A stretch of DNA of 64,000 nt from Scilla litardierei (GCA_030789695.1 CM061132.1:33938418-34002417), one strand, 5' to 3'. Positions 1 through 12,841 are shown, counted from the stretch's first letter. Made by a program: numbers and translations. Notes: a model not told the origin generated them from the letters alone.

Positions 1-2962
1 ATGAAATTTGCTTGTGTGGACATAGATTGTTACACACCGCTTCCCAAATATTAAGGAAAATGGATACGTAACTAGCCCCTGAACGCATTTAAGCCAACAA
101 GGATTGCCCCTTGACCATAAATATGTTAAGCGTCTGAATTGCAAATCATTTTGCATACAACTAATACCGAGCAAATACAATATGATACAATAAAAAATTA
201 GCAAGTAGGAATGAATAACAAGTACGATAATAAAGAGGGCATGATAGGACTAATAAGAGATACTGATGCAATAGCATGAAAAGAAACGTAAGTGAACAAC
301 GATAAGAAACTTACGTGATGAATCCATCCTTCAGTGGAGCATGGCTCTACAAAGAGCATCTCCTCAACAAACTCGTCTTTTGTGCCTAACATATATTTAA
401 AAAATAACAATAAAATAGAAAATAAAAAAAAGTAATATCTGTTAGCAAGCTAATGCTTGTGTAAGTTCCCCAAAATCCAGTAAATAGAACACCCAATATA
501 ATAAATTTGAAAAAAATGAATCGTTAAATATTAACAATAGAATGTATATAATCATAGAATGCATATAATTATAGCACAAAACATTGAGCTCAATCCAATA
601 AGATCAGCATGTCAAAACGGTATACATTGCATGTGTTACATTCATTATTCTAAGCAACCAAGATAAGTAAGCAAGAAAGATTACATATGATAATAAATGA
701 ATAAATAAGAGAAGTCAAAACATGACAACCAGTAAGGAAAATAATGTCACTAACTGTACTGTGTCAATATCTGTTCAGTTGTTTGATTGGTCAGTTGTTC
801 GATTGTTCAGTTGTTCAGTTTTAGTTTGTCATTAAGCCCAGATCTGAGGGTACAATATGAAGCTCGTGATAACATCCTAACTTAGGTGCGCTCATGTGGG
901 TAATCTATGACCCCAACCCCACATTTGGGTGTAGGTGACAATAAACCCCTTCTTTTTAGGAAGGGAGTGACAATAAACTCTATTTTTATTTTTAAAAGGT
1001 GGTGACAATCAATATAGATGTACTAAATCTCTCACTCACCCTCTGCGATCATGTGCTTTTTAAACCCTCATGTTGATATTTTAGTTCCATCAATTAATAT
1101 GGCATCATGTATTTTGTCTGTTCAATTATTCAGCTGATCAATCAATCAATAAATCTCACCTTCATTTTTTGGAAGGTGGTGACAATCTGTTAATCAATGT
1201 GTGAAATTTGTTCAATCTGTTTTCCATCAATATGTGACATACATTGCCTTAGTCCATTTTGCTATAACTTTTATTTATGTTTCCATTGGTTTAAACTCCT
1301 GTCTTAACTAGCCAACGCAATTATACAATCATAATCTTTTTTCCAACAAACAATTCCTTTTAAGTTTCAGCCAACATAGTCCTCTTTAACATCTTGTACA
1401 CCCAAAAGCAATTGTTTAAACGAATGATCACCTTTAACATATTGTCAAACAAATGAACAAAAAGAAATCATCAAGTGGGGAACATGAATCAAGTATATAA
1501 AGTATGAATCAATTGAAAGCATATAATCATATTTTTATCCTAAGGCAATGACAGTATCATATAATGGCTAGATTAATCAAGCTTGTTATAGTGATTAGTT
1601 TGATATAACACTCAAGTTTACTTATCAGTTTTTAAGTAATGACATTTTAAAAATAATGAAAGATGTTTACTGGTACTACATTACGAAACTACAGATGCTT
1701 ACAACAGATGCTTACTGTAGAGAGATTTAAGCTGGGGCAGGGTATTTAGTAAATGACAGGAATTTAGAAGCTAAACATCTACTAGCTTTATTACCATCTT
1801 TTGGTTATAGATCCTACAAATATAATCTCAAAATTTCTATGGAATGCGGTTGGAGTCCAAGTAAATTTGCTTGAACATTTCTGTATGCTGATGTCAGAGT
1901 TTCTTGAATTCAATTGAAAACCTTTAGTATGCCAATCCAAGACAACATATATAGTTCTATATATATAAGAATTAGGCTAAGTTTACTAGCAATTTCAATA
2001 TCAGTCAAAGCTAATAATATCCTAACAGCTGCTGGCTTTCAACCGAGAAGAAGAAGAGGTTGGAGCCGAGGAGGAGGATGATGCGGGTGATGAAGATGAA
2101 GAGATGATTATGATTGTCGAGATGAGAGAGTGAGAGAGTTGAGACAGAAATTGAAAGAAAGATGTTGGGTTGGGTTTTTTTACAGAGATTGGAAGAATGG
2201 AGGCGGAGAGAGTAATGGACAGAAGTGGGGGAGAAAGAGATGAGGGATAGAGATGGATTTAGGTGTTATATATATATATATGCTAAGTTTTATTATATAT
2301 TATTTTATTTAATAATTAATTTAATTAATTAGGGGTAACAATGGGTTATGGTTGTTAATGAGGTTAGTGGGGAGAGGTTATGGGAGAGTGGGGTAGTGGG
2401 GTTTAATTGGGTTTGGGTTGGGTTTGGGTTTACTCACAGTAAAATTTTGAAAAATATGAAAAATCACCAAATATCCTAAAGAATTAATTGAAATACTTGT
2501 GATATTTAAAATATTTTTAAAAATAAGTCATATAATGGGTTAGGACCATTACAGTGATGTTGCCAGAAAATTTCTACAGATTGGATTAATTACCTATCTA
2601 ATTGTATTTTTCAAGGAAACTGCCTTAATACCCATTCATCCATGAAGTAAATGTTGTAAACCATGGTAATAAACCCAACTTCGTAGATGCCAGTTAAGAA
2701 TAAAGCTTTTAGTGACAGCCCTTTTCGACTCCACGTTTGCAGCTTCCTAAGTGCTAAATGATATGTTGTTTAACTAGGAGACTCCTTTTATGATCTTGAT
2801 AGTTAATTTTTTCGTTATATATGTATGTGCCTATGCGTGTGTACGTCGTTGCTTGCATCGTTGAATGACCTTACTGGTTCATCTTATTGATAGATACATG
2901 CATTTTTCTATCACTGAAAGACATCACTAATTTATTTTATAACTTGCTTTGATATTTGTTAG
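1..2962. other. AT-rich intronic sequence with a possible LTR-like tail
   Basis: No gene seen. The stretch is AT-rich. From about 2040 to 2440 it becomes purine-rich on the + strand (GAG/GAGG runs, then GGGTTTGGG runs). It ends near 2553 with taggaccattaca, which resembles the ends of LTR-like repeats seen at 21414 and 30706. I could not place a matching head. Confidence 0.4.
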
Positions 2963-3120
2963 GGGGAAGTGGATGATACGGCCATGGATGTAAACTTGTC
3001 TGGAACCTTTTCATTTGACCGAATTTTACATAGATATTTCCCCCAAGGTGTTCAGGTAATGCCACTGAAAATTGGGGAGATAAATGGAGAGACCAAATTA
3101 TCTGGATCCCTTTTGAGACC
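2963..3120 (+). CDS. TIC236: TIC236 exon a (first exon in window)
   Basis: Follows a tttgttag acceptor and ends before gtaagt. It encodes 52 codons plus two bases and starts GEVDDTAMDVNLSGTFSFDR, a segment that matches the TIC236 family by recall. The two leftover bases (cc) join g from the next exon to make a proline codon. This is the only phase-2 junction in the window. Exons upstream of it were not found in bases 1-2962. Confidence 0.88.
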
Positions 3121-3221
3121 GTAAGTGTAGATGTATAGTGTTTATGCTATTAGTTGTATAAGTGGTTGTATTGGGTTTTCTTGTGCATATGCTGATGTAT
3201 TACGTACCATCTTTGGTTCAG

Positions 3222-3747
3222 GAGATTTGATATAAAGTGGGCTGCACCGAAAGCTGAAGATTCATTTAGTGATGCACGTGGGGATATCATTATCTCACAT
3301 GAGTATGTAACAATCAGTTCATCATCAGTTGGCTTCGACCTTTATACTAAGATTCAGACGTCTTATCCTGATGATTACTGGATACAGAAACAGATTTTGG
3401 GTTTTAGGAGTACTATGCCCCTTATCATTGAGGGAATTGATTTGGATTTACGCTTGCGAGGATTTGAGTTTGCAAGTTTAATTTCTTCCATTCCTTTTGA
3501 TTCCCCAAGACCTTTGCATCTGAAAGCAACTGGACGAATAAAGTTTCAAGGAAAAATTGTAAAATCTAACAGGAATATTGATGAGAAGATAATTGGATTT
3601 GGAAAGGGTCTACAAGATACTTCGATGATGGTTAATGATAAAGAATATCTTTGCGGAGAGCTTTCTTTATCAGGAATCAAGCTTAACCAACTTCTGTTGG
3701 CACCTCAGCTTGCTGGTTCGCTGTGTATATCTCATGACGCTATAAGG
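3222..3747 (+). CDS. TIC236: TIC236 exon b (largest exon here)
   Basis: Acceptor ggttcag, donor gtaaga. It reads RFDIKWAAPKAEDSFSDARG and continues through the family signatures DLDLRLRGFEF and SPRPLHLKATGRIKF to LAPQLAGSLCISHDAIR. These are strongly typical of TIC236. The amphipathic strand pattern and the repeated G-x-I/L-x-hydrophobic spacing fit the beta-rich TamB-like solenoid. The open frame runs past the donor to 3939, but that tail is intron read-through without similarity. Confidence 0.92.
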
Positions 3748-4860
3748 GTAAGATGGCTTGTCATGCAAGTTCTTTACGAATATTTCGACTTGGATGTACA
3801 TATATCTGTTACATCCATATATCTGTTTAGTTTCATATTCACAACCGAACTCTTACTATTCTTTATGTTGTCACTTATTGTCAGTCATAGTGTTTGTACG
3901 GTTTCAATAATGTGCACATGGGTACATGTGTCTAATTAGTGAACCATGTTATCTGCAAGCATATGGGCAACATCTACGCAGACACATAGTATTGTGTTGA
4001 TGATGCTAGTGCTTGGTAGGTGAATATTTCTAAATCTATACCATGGTTGCTGATGAAAATGCTTTTTTTGTATACACAAGAACGAGCATAGTGTATAGCT
4101 GTGTTGTATACAGTGGTCGCATGACTATTGTGTATAGTTGTGTTGTAACTCTGGTGGGATTTTGTTACGTTCCTAGTTAGTTTTTGTAATGCTTTGTGAG
4201 AACATATGAGGATGCCAAAACCAGACAATATTTCAATAATAGTCTCCTTTTTTCGAGAATACAGATCCTATTATATATTAAAATGATATGTTTGGGAATG
4301 ATTGTAGCAAATCTGGTTTTCGCTGTGTCACGCTCCGCTTCCCATTATACGTGGGAGCGAGGACGCGAGTGGGTCCGTATGTGCTTAAAGCAAGAAGGAA
4401 GTACCTTTTCTTTTCTTCCTCCTTGGTTTAAGCACAATAAGCGTCTGTGATAACAACGTTGCAGATTCTTGCATGCATACTCAAACAACACAGATAATTA
4501 TTTATTTCAATCTTAATGTCTTAGAAAGGATACAACAATGAATGAAATGAATAGATGGTCTTAAGCCCATACAAATATTAAAGGAAAATAAGTACAACGA
4601 TGCTGCGAAGGCACGTTGCTCCATGGCAGGGGATCTCAGTGTCTGGGTACTCCTGGTCAACTAGTTCAACCTCAAGGCATACTCCTCTGCAAAACCGTCT
4701 AAAACCTGACGTATATTTCACGAGATAGAAATAAGGAAATATACGCCAGCGAGGGTCGCTTGGCAAGATTAGAATGTTAATAAAGTTGACACTCGGCAAG
4801 GTTTTCAAAATCATTTCCATGGCAAGATGAGTGACATAATATGGTTACAATAATTAAAGC

Positions 4861-5070
4861 ATGGCAGCGTAAGAAAGCAATGAGAATGATAAGTGTAGTG
4901 TACAAAGTAATGAGCATGGCAAGCGTAGTGTACAAAGCAGTGGGCCTGACAATTGTAGTGTACAAGGTAATAAGCATGGCAATTGTGGTGTACAGAGTAA
5001 TACGCATGTCAATTGTGGTGTACAAAGTAATGAGCATGGCAAGTTGGGTGTACAGAGCAATGAGCATGGC
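4861..5070. repeat. 30-bp tandem array, seven units
   Basis: Seven consecutive 30-bp units start at 4861, 4891, 4921, 4951, 4981, 5011 and 5041. The first is more diverged. The core is gtgtacaaagtaatgagcat with point differences between units. Because 30 is divisible by three, several long frames on both strands stay open; these are artefacts of the period. Confidence 0.9.
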
Positions 5071-5376
5071 ATTTGTACATGAGCATGGTAGAGGAGCTAG
5101 CATGTTACACGATTTATAATAGCAACAACAGAAGTAAAATGGTGCGTCATTCAATTTCCTAGTCTAGTGACAAGTCCAATGTCTGAGGCGGAAGAACTAT
5201 AATTACACCCAAACCAGCGGAAGCTACTCGTGGTTATATAGTCACCGACCTGGCCAGGTGTCGGTCAAGTTCATCAATGAGGTGCAATTTAGCATCCCGA
5301 TCTCTACTACAGTGGACTACCCCACCCATAAGTGTCAATGTGTATCCGTTTAGTCAATGTTTGCCATGTGGCTAAC

Positions 5377-5479
5377 ATTCCGTAAATGTCTCGCGGGCCC
5401 AATATTCCGTAAGTGCCCGAAGGCCCAATATTCGTAAATGCCCGAGGCCCAATAGTCCGTATATGCCTCGAGGGCCCAG
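5377..5479. repeat. 25-27-bp tandem array, four units
   Basis: Four units start near 5377, 5404, 5429 and 5454, each of the form attccgtaaatgcccgaggc followed by ccaat. The array lies inside the LARD-like unit. The same kind of short-period array occurs at a comparable place in the unit at 57.4 kb. Confidence 0.8.
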
Positions 5480-6119
5480 TATCACAATTCATTATGGTGG
5501 ACACTCCACAAATAATAGTACACCAATCAAGAAGAGCATTTTATGTACGTTATCATAATGGAAACAACATTTTGAAAGTAAAAGCAATCAATCACATCAC
5601 TAGGTTCATGGAGTTTAAGCAACACACTTAAAAGTTGTTATTTGCAATGTTTAGTAATTTCGGTCACGAAAACTGAGCAGTGTAGTTAAAACTGGTAGGT
5701 GATAAATACTTGCAGGTGGTAAATACTTGCCTGATTTGGGACAGTTTTGATGCCCACGCGATTGCAACATGAGGCGCGGTTATATCTGCGTCAATGGTTT
5801 CGTGATAACAAGTCAATGAATAATAACCCAATAAAAACCACTTTATAAATCAAACTAATATACATATATATTAACATACTTATACTAATAAACTAATTAG
5901 CTACCCGTATAATATAAGCTAATATATACATATAAGGGTACGTACTAATAGTTATAAAACTAATAGCAATAATATAATAATAACTGACTTACTATAATAT
6001 AGGTATCTGACATTAACTTATGTTTACGTATATATATATTACTGCTTATATAATGAACGAACACACAACCCGTAATTAATAACACAACTCACCAAACAAA
6101 TGTCCTGACTCTTTGCATG

Positions 6120-7340
6120 CATGCAGGGGCGTGACCTTGGTCGGCGACGAGGAAACTCAGGCGACGGTGGCGAGTTTGCGACGAGGTTGTGAAGAGGTGC
6201 GGGACGTTGGAGAGGTGAGCTGCTTGCGGTGGCGTCGGAGGACGGTGAAGATGGTGGCGCTGTGGTTAGGTCGGGGTTGCTGTTCGAAGGTGTGGGGGGT
6301 TGCTCGGGGTTGTCGGATGGGTTCAAGGCGAGGAGGTGAAGGTGAACGGAAGGTCGAAAGCGTGGGACGATGCTGGACAGTTGCAGGCGGGAGAGGGTAG
6401 GGAGGTGCGGCGTTGGCGTGAGGGTGAGGTCGGAGGGCGGATGTGCGGGGATCGTGCGTGGGTCGAGGTGGTGGCGAGGTGCGGATTGCCGCTGGGAGAT
6501 TGAGGTGGGTTGCGGGATGGGTTCGTTCGGTATTGGACGGAGGCGAGGTGCGAGAGGGGCTAGGGCGCAGTGTCGACGGGGCAGAGGAATTTGGAGGGTC
6601 GGATGCACCGGTGAAGATGGCGACTTGCCGGGGGTCGGAGAGAGGCTGAGGAAGAAGGCGGGTCTGTGGGTCGAAGGAGCAGTGGGGCACGGCGAAGTGA
6701 GAGGGTGGTCGGAAGGAAAGTTGTGGGGGAGGCTGGTCGACGACGAGTGATCGGAGGGCTGGGGGCTGAGGCGATGATGTCGGTGGCTACAGGGGAACGG
6801 GGTGAGGTGCGAGGGCGCTGGGGAAGGACGAGGGAGCTGCGGGTCGAAGGTTGCCGTTCGGGAAGAGCTTTGGAGTGAGGTGAAGAGATCGGAGGTTGAT
6901 GTGTGGAGGTGCCGTCGTCGGAGGAGAGGGTCGATGGGGGAGGCGGTGTTGGGCTTTTTGAAGCGGGGTGGAGGTGGTACGGTGGTCGGGCTGGGGGTTC
7001 GGTGTTGGGTCTCAGAGGAGGAAGGAGGGCGCAACGGGCTGAGGGATGGCGCGGGTCGCGGTGGAGACGGGATCGTGCTGTGGGAGAGGAGGAGCTCGGA
7101 GGGCCTTGAATTTGGAGGGTGGCGGTGGTTTGTGGGCATGCTGGAGTTGGTGATGAGGGGACGACGGCGAGGCGAGGCGAGGCAAAGTCGGGGTGCTCGC
7201 TGCGTGGTTGAGGATCATAGGGGACGACGATGAGCAGAAGACGTGGGCTTGGTTTCGAAGAGAGAGGGAGACGACGGGGAGGCGTTGTGCGTGCGGGCTT
7301 GCATGGGTTTAAGAAGGAGAAGAACAAGCTAACGCGCGGG
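6120..7340. other. GC-rich, stop-poor block of the LARD-like unit
   Basis: Strong purine/pyrimidine strand bias (G/GA-rich on +). This leaves long open frames on both strands, the longest reading Pro/Ser/Arg low-complexity protein on the minus strand. No domain or credible start context is visible. I read it as compositional, not as a gene. Confidence 0.6.
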
Positions 7341-7525
7341 GCTTGAGGTTGAGAACGTGTGTTTGTGCGTGCATGGGGAGAGGGAGGAAGAAGAGGGCAT
7401 GTTGGGTTTTTAAGAAGGAGAAGAGAAGTGGGTGGCTGCGAAATGATGGGAAGAGGTGACGTGGGGGTGTGTGTTACGTGGGATGTGGGATTAAAATGTG
7501 AAGGCTTTGTGGGGGGCCCGTTACA

Positions 7526-8745
7526 CAACGGAAGGAGAAAGGAATCAAAAAGATTTTCTTAAAAGATTTAAACAGGTTCGGTTTGGATTTAAAGGGTTTA
7601 GTTCAGATATTTAGGATATGATAAGATTTGATAAATTTAGTTTTAGTTAGAACATATTAGATTTGAAGGTGATTTGTTTAATATATAAGATGGTAATTTT
7701 GGTTAGGATATTAGATCTAGGGAATCAATTTAATTAGGATTTAGATATGATTTGGATAATCTATTTGAGATGTTTAGTAATAAGGATTTAATAAGAGAAT
7801 ATGGGATCTTGGTTGAGATATTTGATCAGTTTAGTTAAGATTTAGACATGATTTGGATGATCCGTCAAGATATTTGGATTAGGAAATCTCCGTTGATCAA
7901 TCTAGTTAAGATGGGATTAGGATAGATCGATGTGCTCAACATATTATTACTATTTGGCCCCTGCAATCAACGTCGACCACAAGTTAGAGAAGATAATAAC
8001 GCGATCGTAATGTCGCGTGTTCGAGCTATGGAAAAATAATAAGTAAAAGCATATGTTAATTACTCAAATAAATCACCATACTAATTAAATACATACGAAA
8101 TACGTATAGATAAAAACAGGCCATTACACGCTGCATTATCCTTACTGTTGTTATAAATGGTGGGTTTAGAAGAGATTTCTGCCACCAACTTTTAGAGCAA
8201 CAACTTACATTGCCTGGATCCAAGGGGCATATCCAACATGTGATGCCAAGTGTATTCTGATATTGACTTGAAGTTGAACATTTAGACATTTTAATTTTCA
8301 TTTCTGAATATTAGATATATTAATCAAAGGTTCAAATTTTTAGAAAAAGAAGGCGAGAATACCAACATTTCACTTAGCGCTTCTGTCTTTGTTCAAATTT
8401 TTTTAGAGTTCTAATAAACAGTTTTAATGTACATGGTTCAAATGGATTTGTGTATTTAAATTCAAATGTATATTTTATTGTAAGGAGTGTGGTTTCGGTC
8501 AAAACCACTCGATTTTGATCGAAATTCATGGTTTCGGCAAAAACGGGCAGAAATCATGTTTCAGCAGTAGTTTCATATCGTTCCCCTTCAAAACTGAAAC
8601 GCAACAGCTGAAACCAAGTAGTTTTGGTCTAAACCTCATTCCTTGATTTAAATATCATGTAAATTGACTGACAGAAAATCGTTTAAAGGAATTCTTGGTA
8701 AATATAAAACAGATGGCAAATGTAAGGAAGAAATGTTATTAATAG
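7526..8745. other. AT-rich intronic stretch with a TTTCGG-type repeat fragment
   Basis: Bases 7560-7930 are AT-rich with loosely repeated gatttggat-type phrases. Bases 8478-8650 carry ggtttcggtcaaaacc-type inverted motifs that align by eye with 35111-35350, so this is a fragment of the same repeat. No gene seen. Confidence 0.5.
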
Positions 8746-9577
8746 CAAGGTTTTAGGTCTCGGTCTCGGTCTCGGTATCGATCTTCCCAAAATTTAGGTT
8801 TCGGTATCGGTATCGTCCGTTTCGGTGGTTTCGGACGGTAGTTTCGTTTCATCGGTATCGGTAGTTTCAGATACTTAAAACTCTATTAAATACTATCAAA
8901 TATTATCAAATATTAGAACAAATACCTTTTTACTAGTTACACATTTTGTTAAAAGTATTATGCTAAATATATTACATTTTTTTGATCAACAGGATTGAAA
9001 ATAAATGAGAATGACAAGCTTTTGAATAAATGGAAGGGTTTGGTGGCTGAAAATGATAACTTTGTAAATAAATGAAAAACCTTTAGTGGCTGAATGTCAA
9101 GCTTGTAATTAAATGGAAAGCCTTTAGTGGCCAGCTCACTCAAAAGGTCAAACTTCTTAATAAATGCTAGCATGTGTTGGACAATTGCACTTACACCGTG
9201 CAAACAAAATTTAAATTAAATGCTAGAATATGCTACCATGTAAGACCTCAAATTGCAGGAGGCGTGCTTCTTCGGGGATGCGACGGGAGGCGGGCGACCA
9301 TGATGTACATCCATCTTTTCGTTTCTTCTTCTTTTTCTAGATTTTGGTGATGTTTCCTCCTCCTCCTCCTTATTGTTTTCATTTTTTTAAGTTTCAGTCG
9401 GTATCGGACAAGTTTCGGCCGGTATCGGCCAATACGGCCGAAACCCAGGCCGATACGGCCGAAACCCGGCCGATACGGCCGAAACCGAGAAGTAACGTGT
9501 GGTTTCGGACCGGTCCCCTCCGAAACCGATCCGAAACGGCCGAAACCGGTCGGTTTTGGCCGAAACCTAAAACTATG
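8746..9577 (-). mobile_element. hAT-type MITE, copy 1 (832 bp)
   Basis: Ends are inverted: caaggttttaggtctcgg at the left and, reverse-complemented, catagttttaggtttcgg at the right. The 8-bp duplication attaatag flanks it at 8738-8745 and 9578-9585, the hallmark of hAT insertion. The interior holds about three 41-bp repeats near 9016-9140 and TTTCGGCC/GGCCGAAA palindromes. No transposase is present. It is inverted relative to the copy at 20301. Confidence 0.85.
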
Positions 9578-9585
9578 ATTAATAG

Positions 9586-12476
9586 AGACAATACCTCTGT
9601 AACAGTGGATGATGTGGAGCCCTGATGGTGTTACTGTCTGTCTATAAGTAGATGGATGGAAAAAAGATAATATAACCCACTCGACACGCATATGATCTGC
9701 TGCGTCTGAATCTAGCACTAAAGTCTGAGGCCTTAATGGAGAAGAGCATGCAATTATGTTAACTAAGCTGGTTAAAGCGATACTGGAATAGAATGCAAAT
9801 GAGCCTGCCAAAACTTCTTAAACATATGATACTCATTCTACTTATTGTTAGGCAGCTAAACATTTCTGCGCTTCATATCTTCATCTCTGCCATCTTAGCA
9901 CCACCTTATACTACCCAACAAAAAACAAGTAACAAACTTTAGAAACTCCCAAACTCCAAACTCCAAACATCAGAGAATGGAGACTGTCAAACACCCAAAC
10001 ACCAAACGACTAACCAAATTTCAGAAATTGCTAAACATTAAACTCTCAAACGTGAGAAGTTGCAAAATGCCAAACTTTAAAATTCCAAATAATTGTCCAA
10101 ACCGCCAAATCTCATCTCAAAACTATTATCTCTAATACATAAGAAAGACCTTGTTTGGTAGGGATGAATCGAGCTACAAAAGTTCCCAAAATATGGCTAC
10201 ATAATGTTTCGGGCCCGATGGGAGGCCTAAGATATTATTTCTAGGTAACCTGAACTTGGATCGGTAGAATTTTGGAACTAAAATGTGGGACGAGTTCAGA
10301 CTTTCAATTTAGTTCGGATTGGGTTGCATCGAAGTATCGTCATGATGTGAAGAAAGAGAGAGAACGATGGCGAGGGAACGAAAGAGACAATATTGTTTCA
10401 GTAGAGATGGGGCCTTGTCATCGTTGTGGTGGCTTTACCATCACCAGAGTAACTTGTCGGTGTAGTACAGATGCCCCCTCATGGTCAGAAGAGCTCATCG
10501 TCATCATATCTTCGACAGGGACACCATATCGGCAACACAACTTGAGAAGGCTCATTGGTATAAGATCTCCCTTGGAGAGGCCTCGTTGCAGTCGAAGTAG
10601 AGTTGGAGCTCCCTCTTTTTCATCGGCGTGTCCTTGTTGGGGTGGAGCAATGGTCGTTGTCGATGGATTCCACCAGATCTGAGATGTGGGGTCTATATCT
10701 GGTTTTAAGGTGATAGTATTGGAGGGTCTATGGTTAGGGGTTGAGATAGAGGTGGTGGCCATTAGGTGATGGTGGTGGTTGTGTATGGGTGTAAGTTTTG
10801 GGTTTGAGGTGGTAACGACACATGATGGCGACGAATGGGTTAGGGGGTTTTGATATGTAGAAAAGGGACGATGTAAAGTTTTTTTAGAGCAAACTAGAGT
10901 TACGGTTTGATATGGAGGACAGAGATGATGAACGGTTTTTAGAGGAACTTGGGTATAGGGTTTAGGGCTCTGATATCATGATGATATTAGAGACAGAATT
11001 TTAGAAGAAATGTCGAGAGTTAGTTTCTCATCTCCATATGATATATTATATGGTACTTCATTGATTAATCTTACATAAAAATCACTTAACCCATTTTACT
11101 TAAATCACCATAATATCCCATAATTACTTAACAGCTCTGATATCGTTGTTAAGACTTATTAGAAGATGATTGGGGGAGATGGCCCAAGCCCAACTTTCAA
11201 ATTATGTTCACTTTCTCTATTTTTCAGTACTATTTCTCTTCACATGCCCATACTGCAAGTGGTGAACTAAGTTTGGACTTTAGAACCAATGGGGATTTAC
11301 CCTTCTATGCCATCTGGGTTCTAAGCCTAGCAGCGCAGCTGTCGATGTGGGCCAATTGTTATAACTTATAACAAACGGGTACCAGATCCTCACATTTTAG
11401 AAGTCCTGGATTTGTAGAATATGTTTATTTAGCCTTATTTATAGTACCTCTCCAAGGAAGTCGTGTGTTTACCTGGTGGCCTTTCACGTGGTTTGAAGAC
11501 CCACTTGAGAGGTTGACTATCACCGTTGTTTGATTACGTCGTTAGCCTATAACCATGGGCTTAAGCTTTTAGATCGAGTGGATTTTTGACAGTATACATT
11601 GTTGACCCACTAGCCATGACCTTGAGATTTTAGGCAAAGTGCTTATTAGACAATGACAACTGTATTTTTTCCTTTTTTTTCTTTAATTCTGATGTTGATG
11701 CAATGTGATATCTCAAATTAAACTACTACGATCTTGATACCATTGTGCACATGCCTTATATTTCTTGACAAGTAACAGGCTACTGTCTCATCAAGTCTTT
11801 TCCATCCGTTATCCCTTTTTTCCTTGTTTTTTTGTTCATGGGGATTTCCATGGGCATTCTGGATGATCTCGAGCAAGATCCGCTGGTTGCATATCACTTC
11901 TTACTCATGCAAATTTTCTTATCTAAATTGCTTTTCCCAAGAGGTTTGCCATTTCTTTGTGGTCTGATGTAATAACTTCCGATCTAACTGATAACTATTT
12001 ATTAATTAGAATTTATATTGCAATTCTTCATGAATTTATAATATCCAGATGATTTGAAGCCATCATAGATCATGTATATTCAATAATGTGTTGTACATGA
12101 TATCATATAAACGACTTTTAACTGGCAGGCAATACTAGAGTAGACAACCTTCATAAAGCTCCAATTCCTTTGTTGGGAAGTATTTGAAGTAGGTGTACTT
12201 GGCATTTGAACCCTAATAGCGACAAGCAATGAAGGTTCCTTTTTCCTTTAATTTGGTATAGAAGTAGATTAGAGAACCTGTCACACACATACCTAACCTA
12301 TTAAGAATATTATGGAAAGAATATTTCCAATCGTATATTTTACTCTCCAATCTATGAGTATATTATTGCGGCAGTTGCAACTGATACTTATCAGGTCTAC
12401 TTTTCTCTATTTGTACTGTTAGTCTTTTTCTCATGCTTAACATATTTCCAACTTTTGGTTCTTTGTGCCTTAACAG
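9586..12476. other. Intronic stretch without recognised gene
   Basis: AT-rich except for 10270-10980, which is richer in G. Two short gctctgatatc motifs (near 10974 and 11136) resemble degenerate, reverse-complemented Met-tRNA primer-binding sites about 160 bp apart, so an old antisense TRIM-like piece is possible. The open frames at 10272-10682 (+) and 10418-10762 (-) overlap and have no recognisable domain. Confidence 0.4.
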
Positions 12477-12647
12477 TTGGATACGACAGGCAGGCCTGAT
12501 GAAAACTTGTCAGTTGAGGTTAGAAGTCCGTTATGGCTTAACACAGAAGGGACCTTGCAAAACAGGAGATTATTATCTTTGTCTCTTCAGAAAGGGCAGC
12601 TAAGAGCTAACATTTGTTATCAACCTCAGCAGTCAGCTAATGTCGAG
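12477..12647 (+). CDS. TIC236: TIC236 exon c
   Basis: Acceptor cttaacag, donor gtgcct (GT with an unusual G at +3). It encodes 57 codons starting LDTTGRPDENLSVEV and including the family signature LLSLSLQKGQLRANICYQPQ. It is separated from exon b by an 8.7-kb intron that holds the LARD-like unit and one hAT MITE. Confidence 0.9.
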
Positions 12648-12781
12648 GTGCCTGTACTTACATTTTATTGATTCTTTTGGCTTGAGTCAGTTCACGGCTT
12701 ACGCTTTATACATAATTCAAGCATTCATATAGTATGGTGGCCGTTGATATAATCACATATTATTTTCTGTGATGTGAAAAG

Positions 12782-12841
12782 GTACGGAATTTACCTCTTG
12801 ATGAACTGGAGCTTGCGTCTCTACGAGGCACTATTCAGAAG
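12782..12841 (+). CDS. TIC236: TIC236 exon d (20-codon micro-exon)
   Basis: Twenty codons reading VRNLPLDELELASLRGTIQK, between a gaaaag acceptor and a gtaatg donor. The segment matches the conserved LPLDELELASLRG stretch of TIC236. It is too short to be found by ORF length and was located by frame continuity between its neighbours. Confidence 0.88.

Larger units (their letters stand above)
4326..7525 (+). mobile_element. LARD/LTR-like unit with TGTCACG head (borders tentative)
   Basis: Begins TGTCACGCTCCGC with a nearby self-complementary arm (cgctcc...gggagcg) and may end gggcccgttaca at 7525. It contains two tandem arrays (4861 and 5377), an AT-rich middle and a GC-rich block at 6120-7340. 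The order of parts resembles the better bounded unit at 57407-60718, so they are probably one family of non-autonomous LTR-type repeats. No coding domain was found. No target duplication matches these borders, and related AT-rich sequence may extend to about 8000. Confidence 0.4.

Noticed and set aside
2400..2435. Telomere-like GGGTTTGGG run
   Set aside because: Not the plant TTTAGGG unit and only a few irregular copies.
4777..5154. Open frames on both strands with MLITLYTT-like repeats
   Set aside because: Produced by the 30-bp tandem array, whose period keeps frames open.
6039..7528. Long open frames (366 and 322 codons on the minus strand, several on the plus strand)
   Set aside because: All overlap in one strand-biased GC-rich block and translate to Pro/Ser/Arg or Gly/Arg/Val low-complexity sequence without domains; the openness is compositional.
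9248..9811. 187-codon minus-strand frame
   Set aside because: Crosses the border of a hAT MITE at 9577 and contains only the TTTCGGCC repeat translation.
10272..10762. Opposed open frames of 136 and 114 codons
   Set aside because: No recognisable domain, no splice or promoter support, mutually overlapping.
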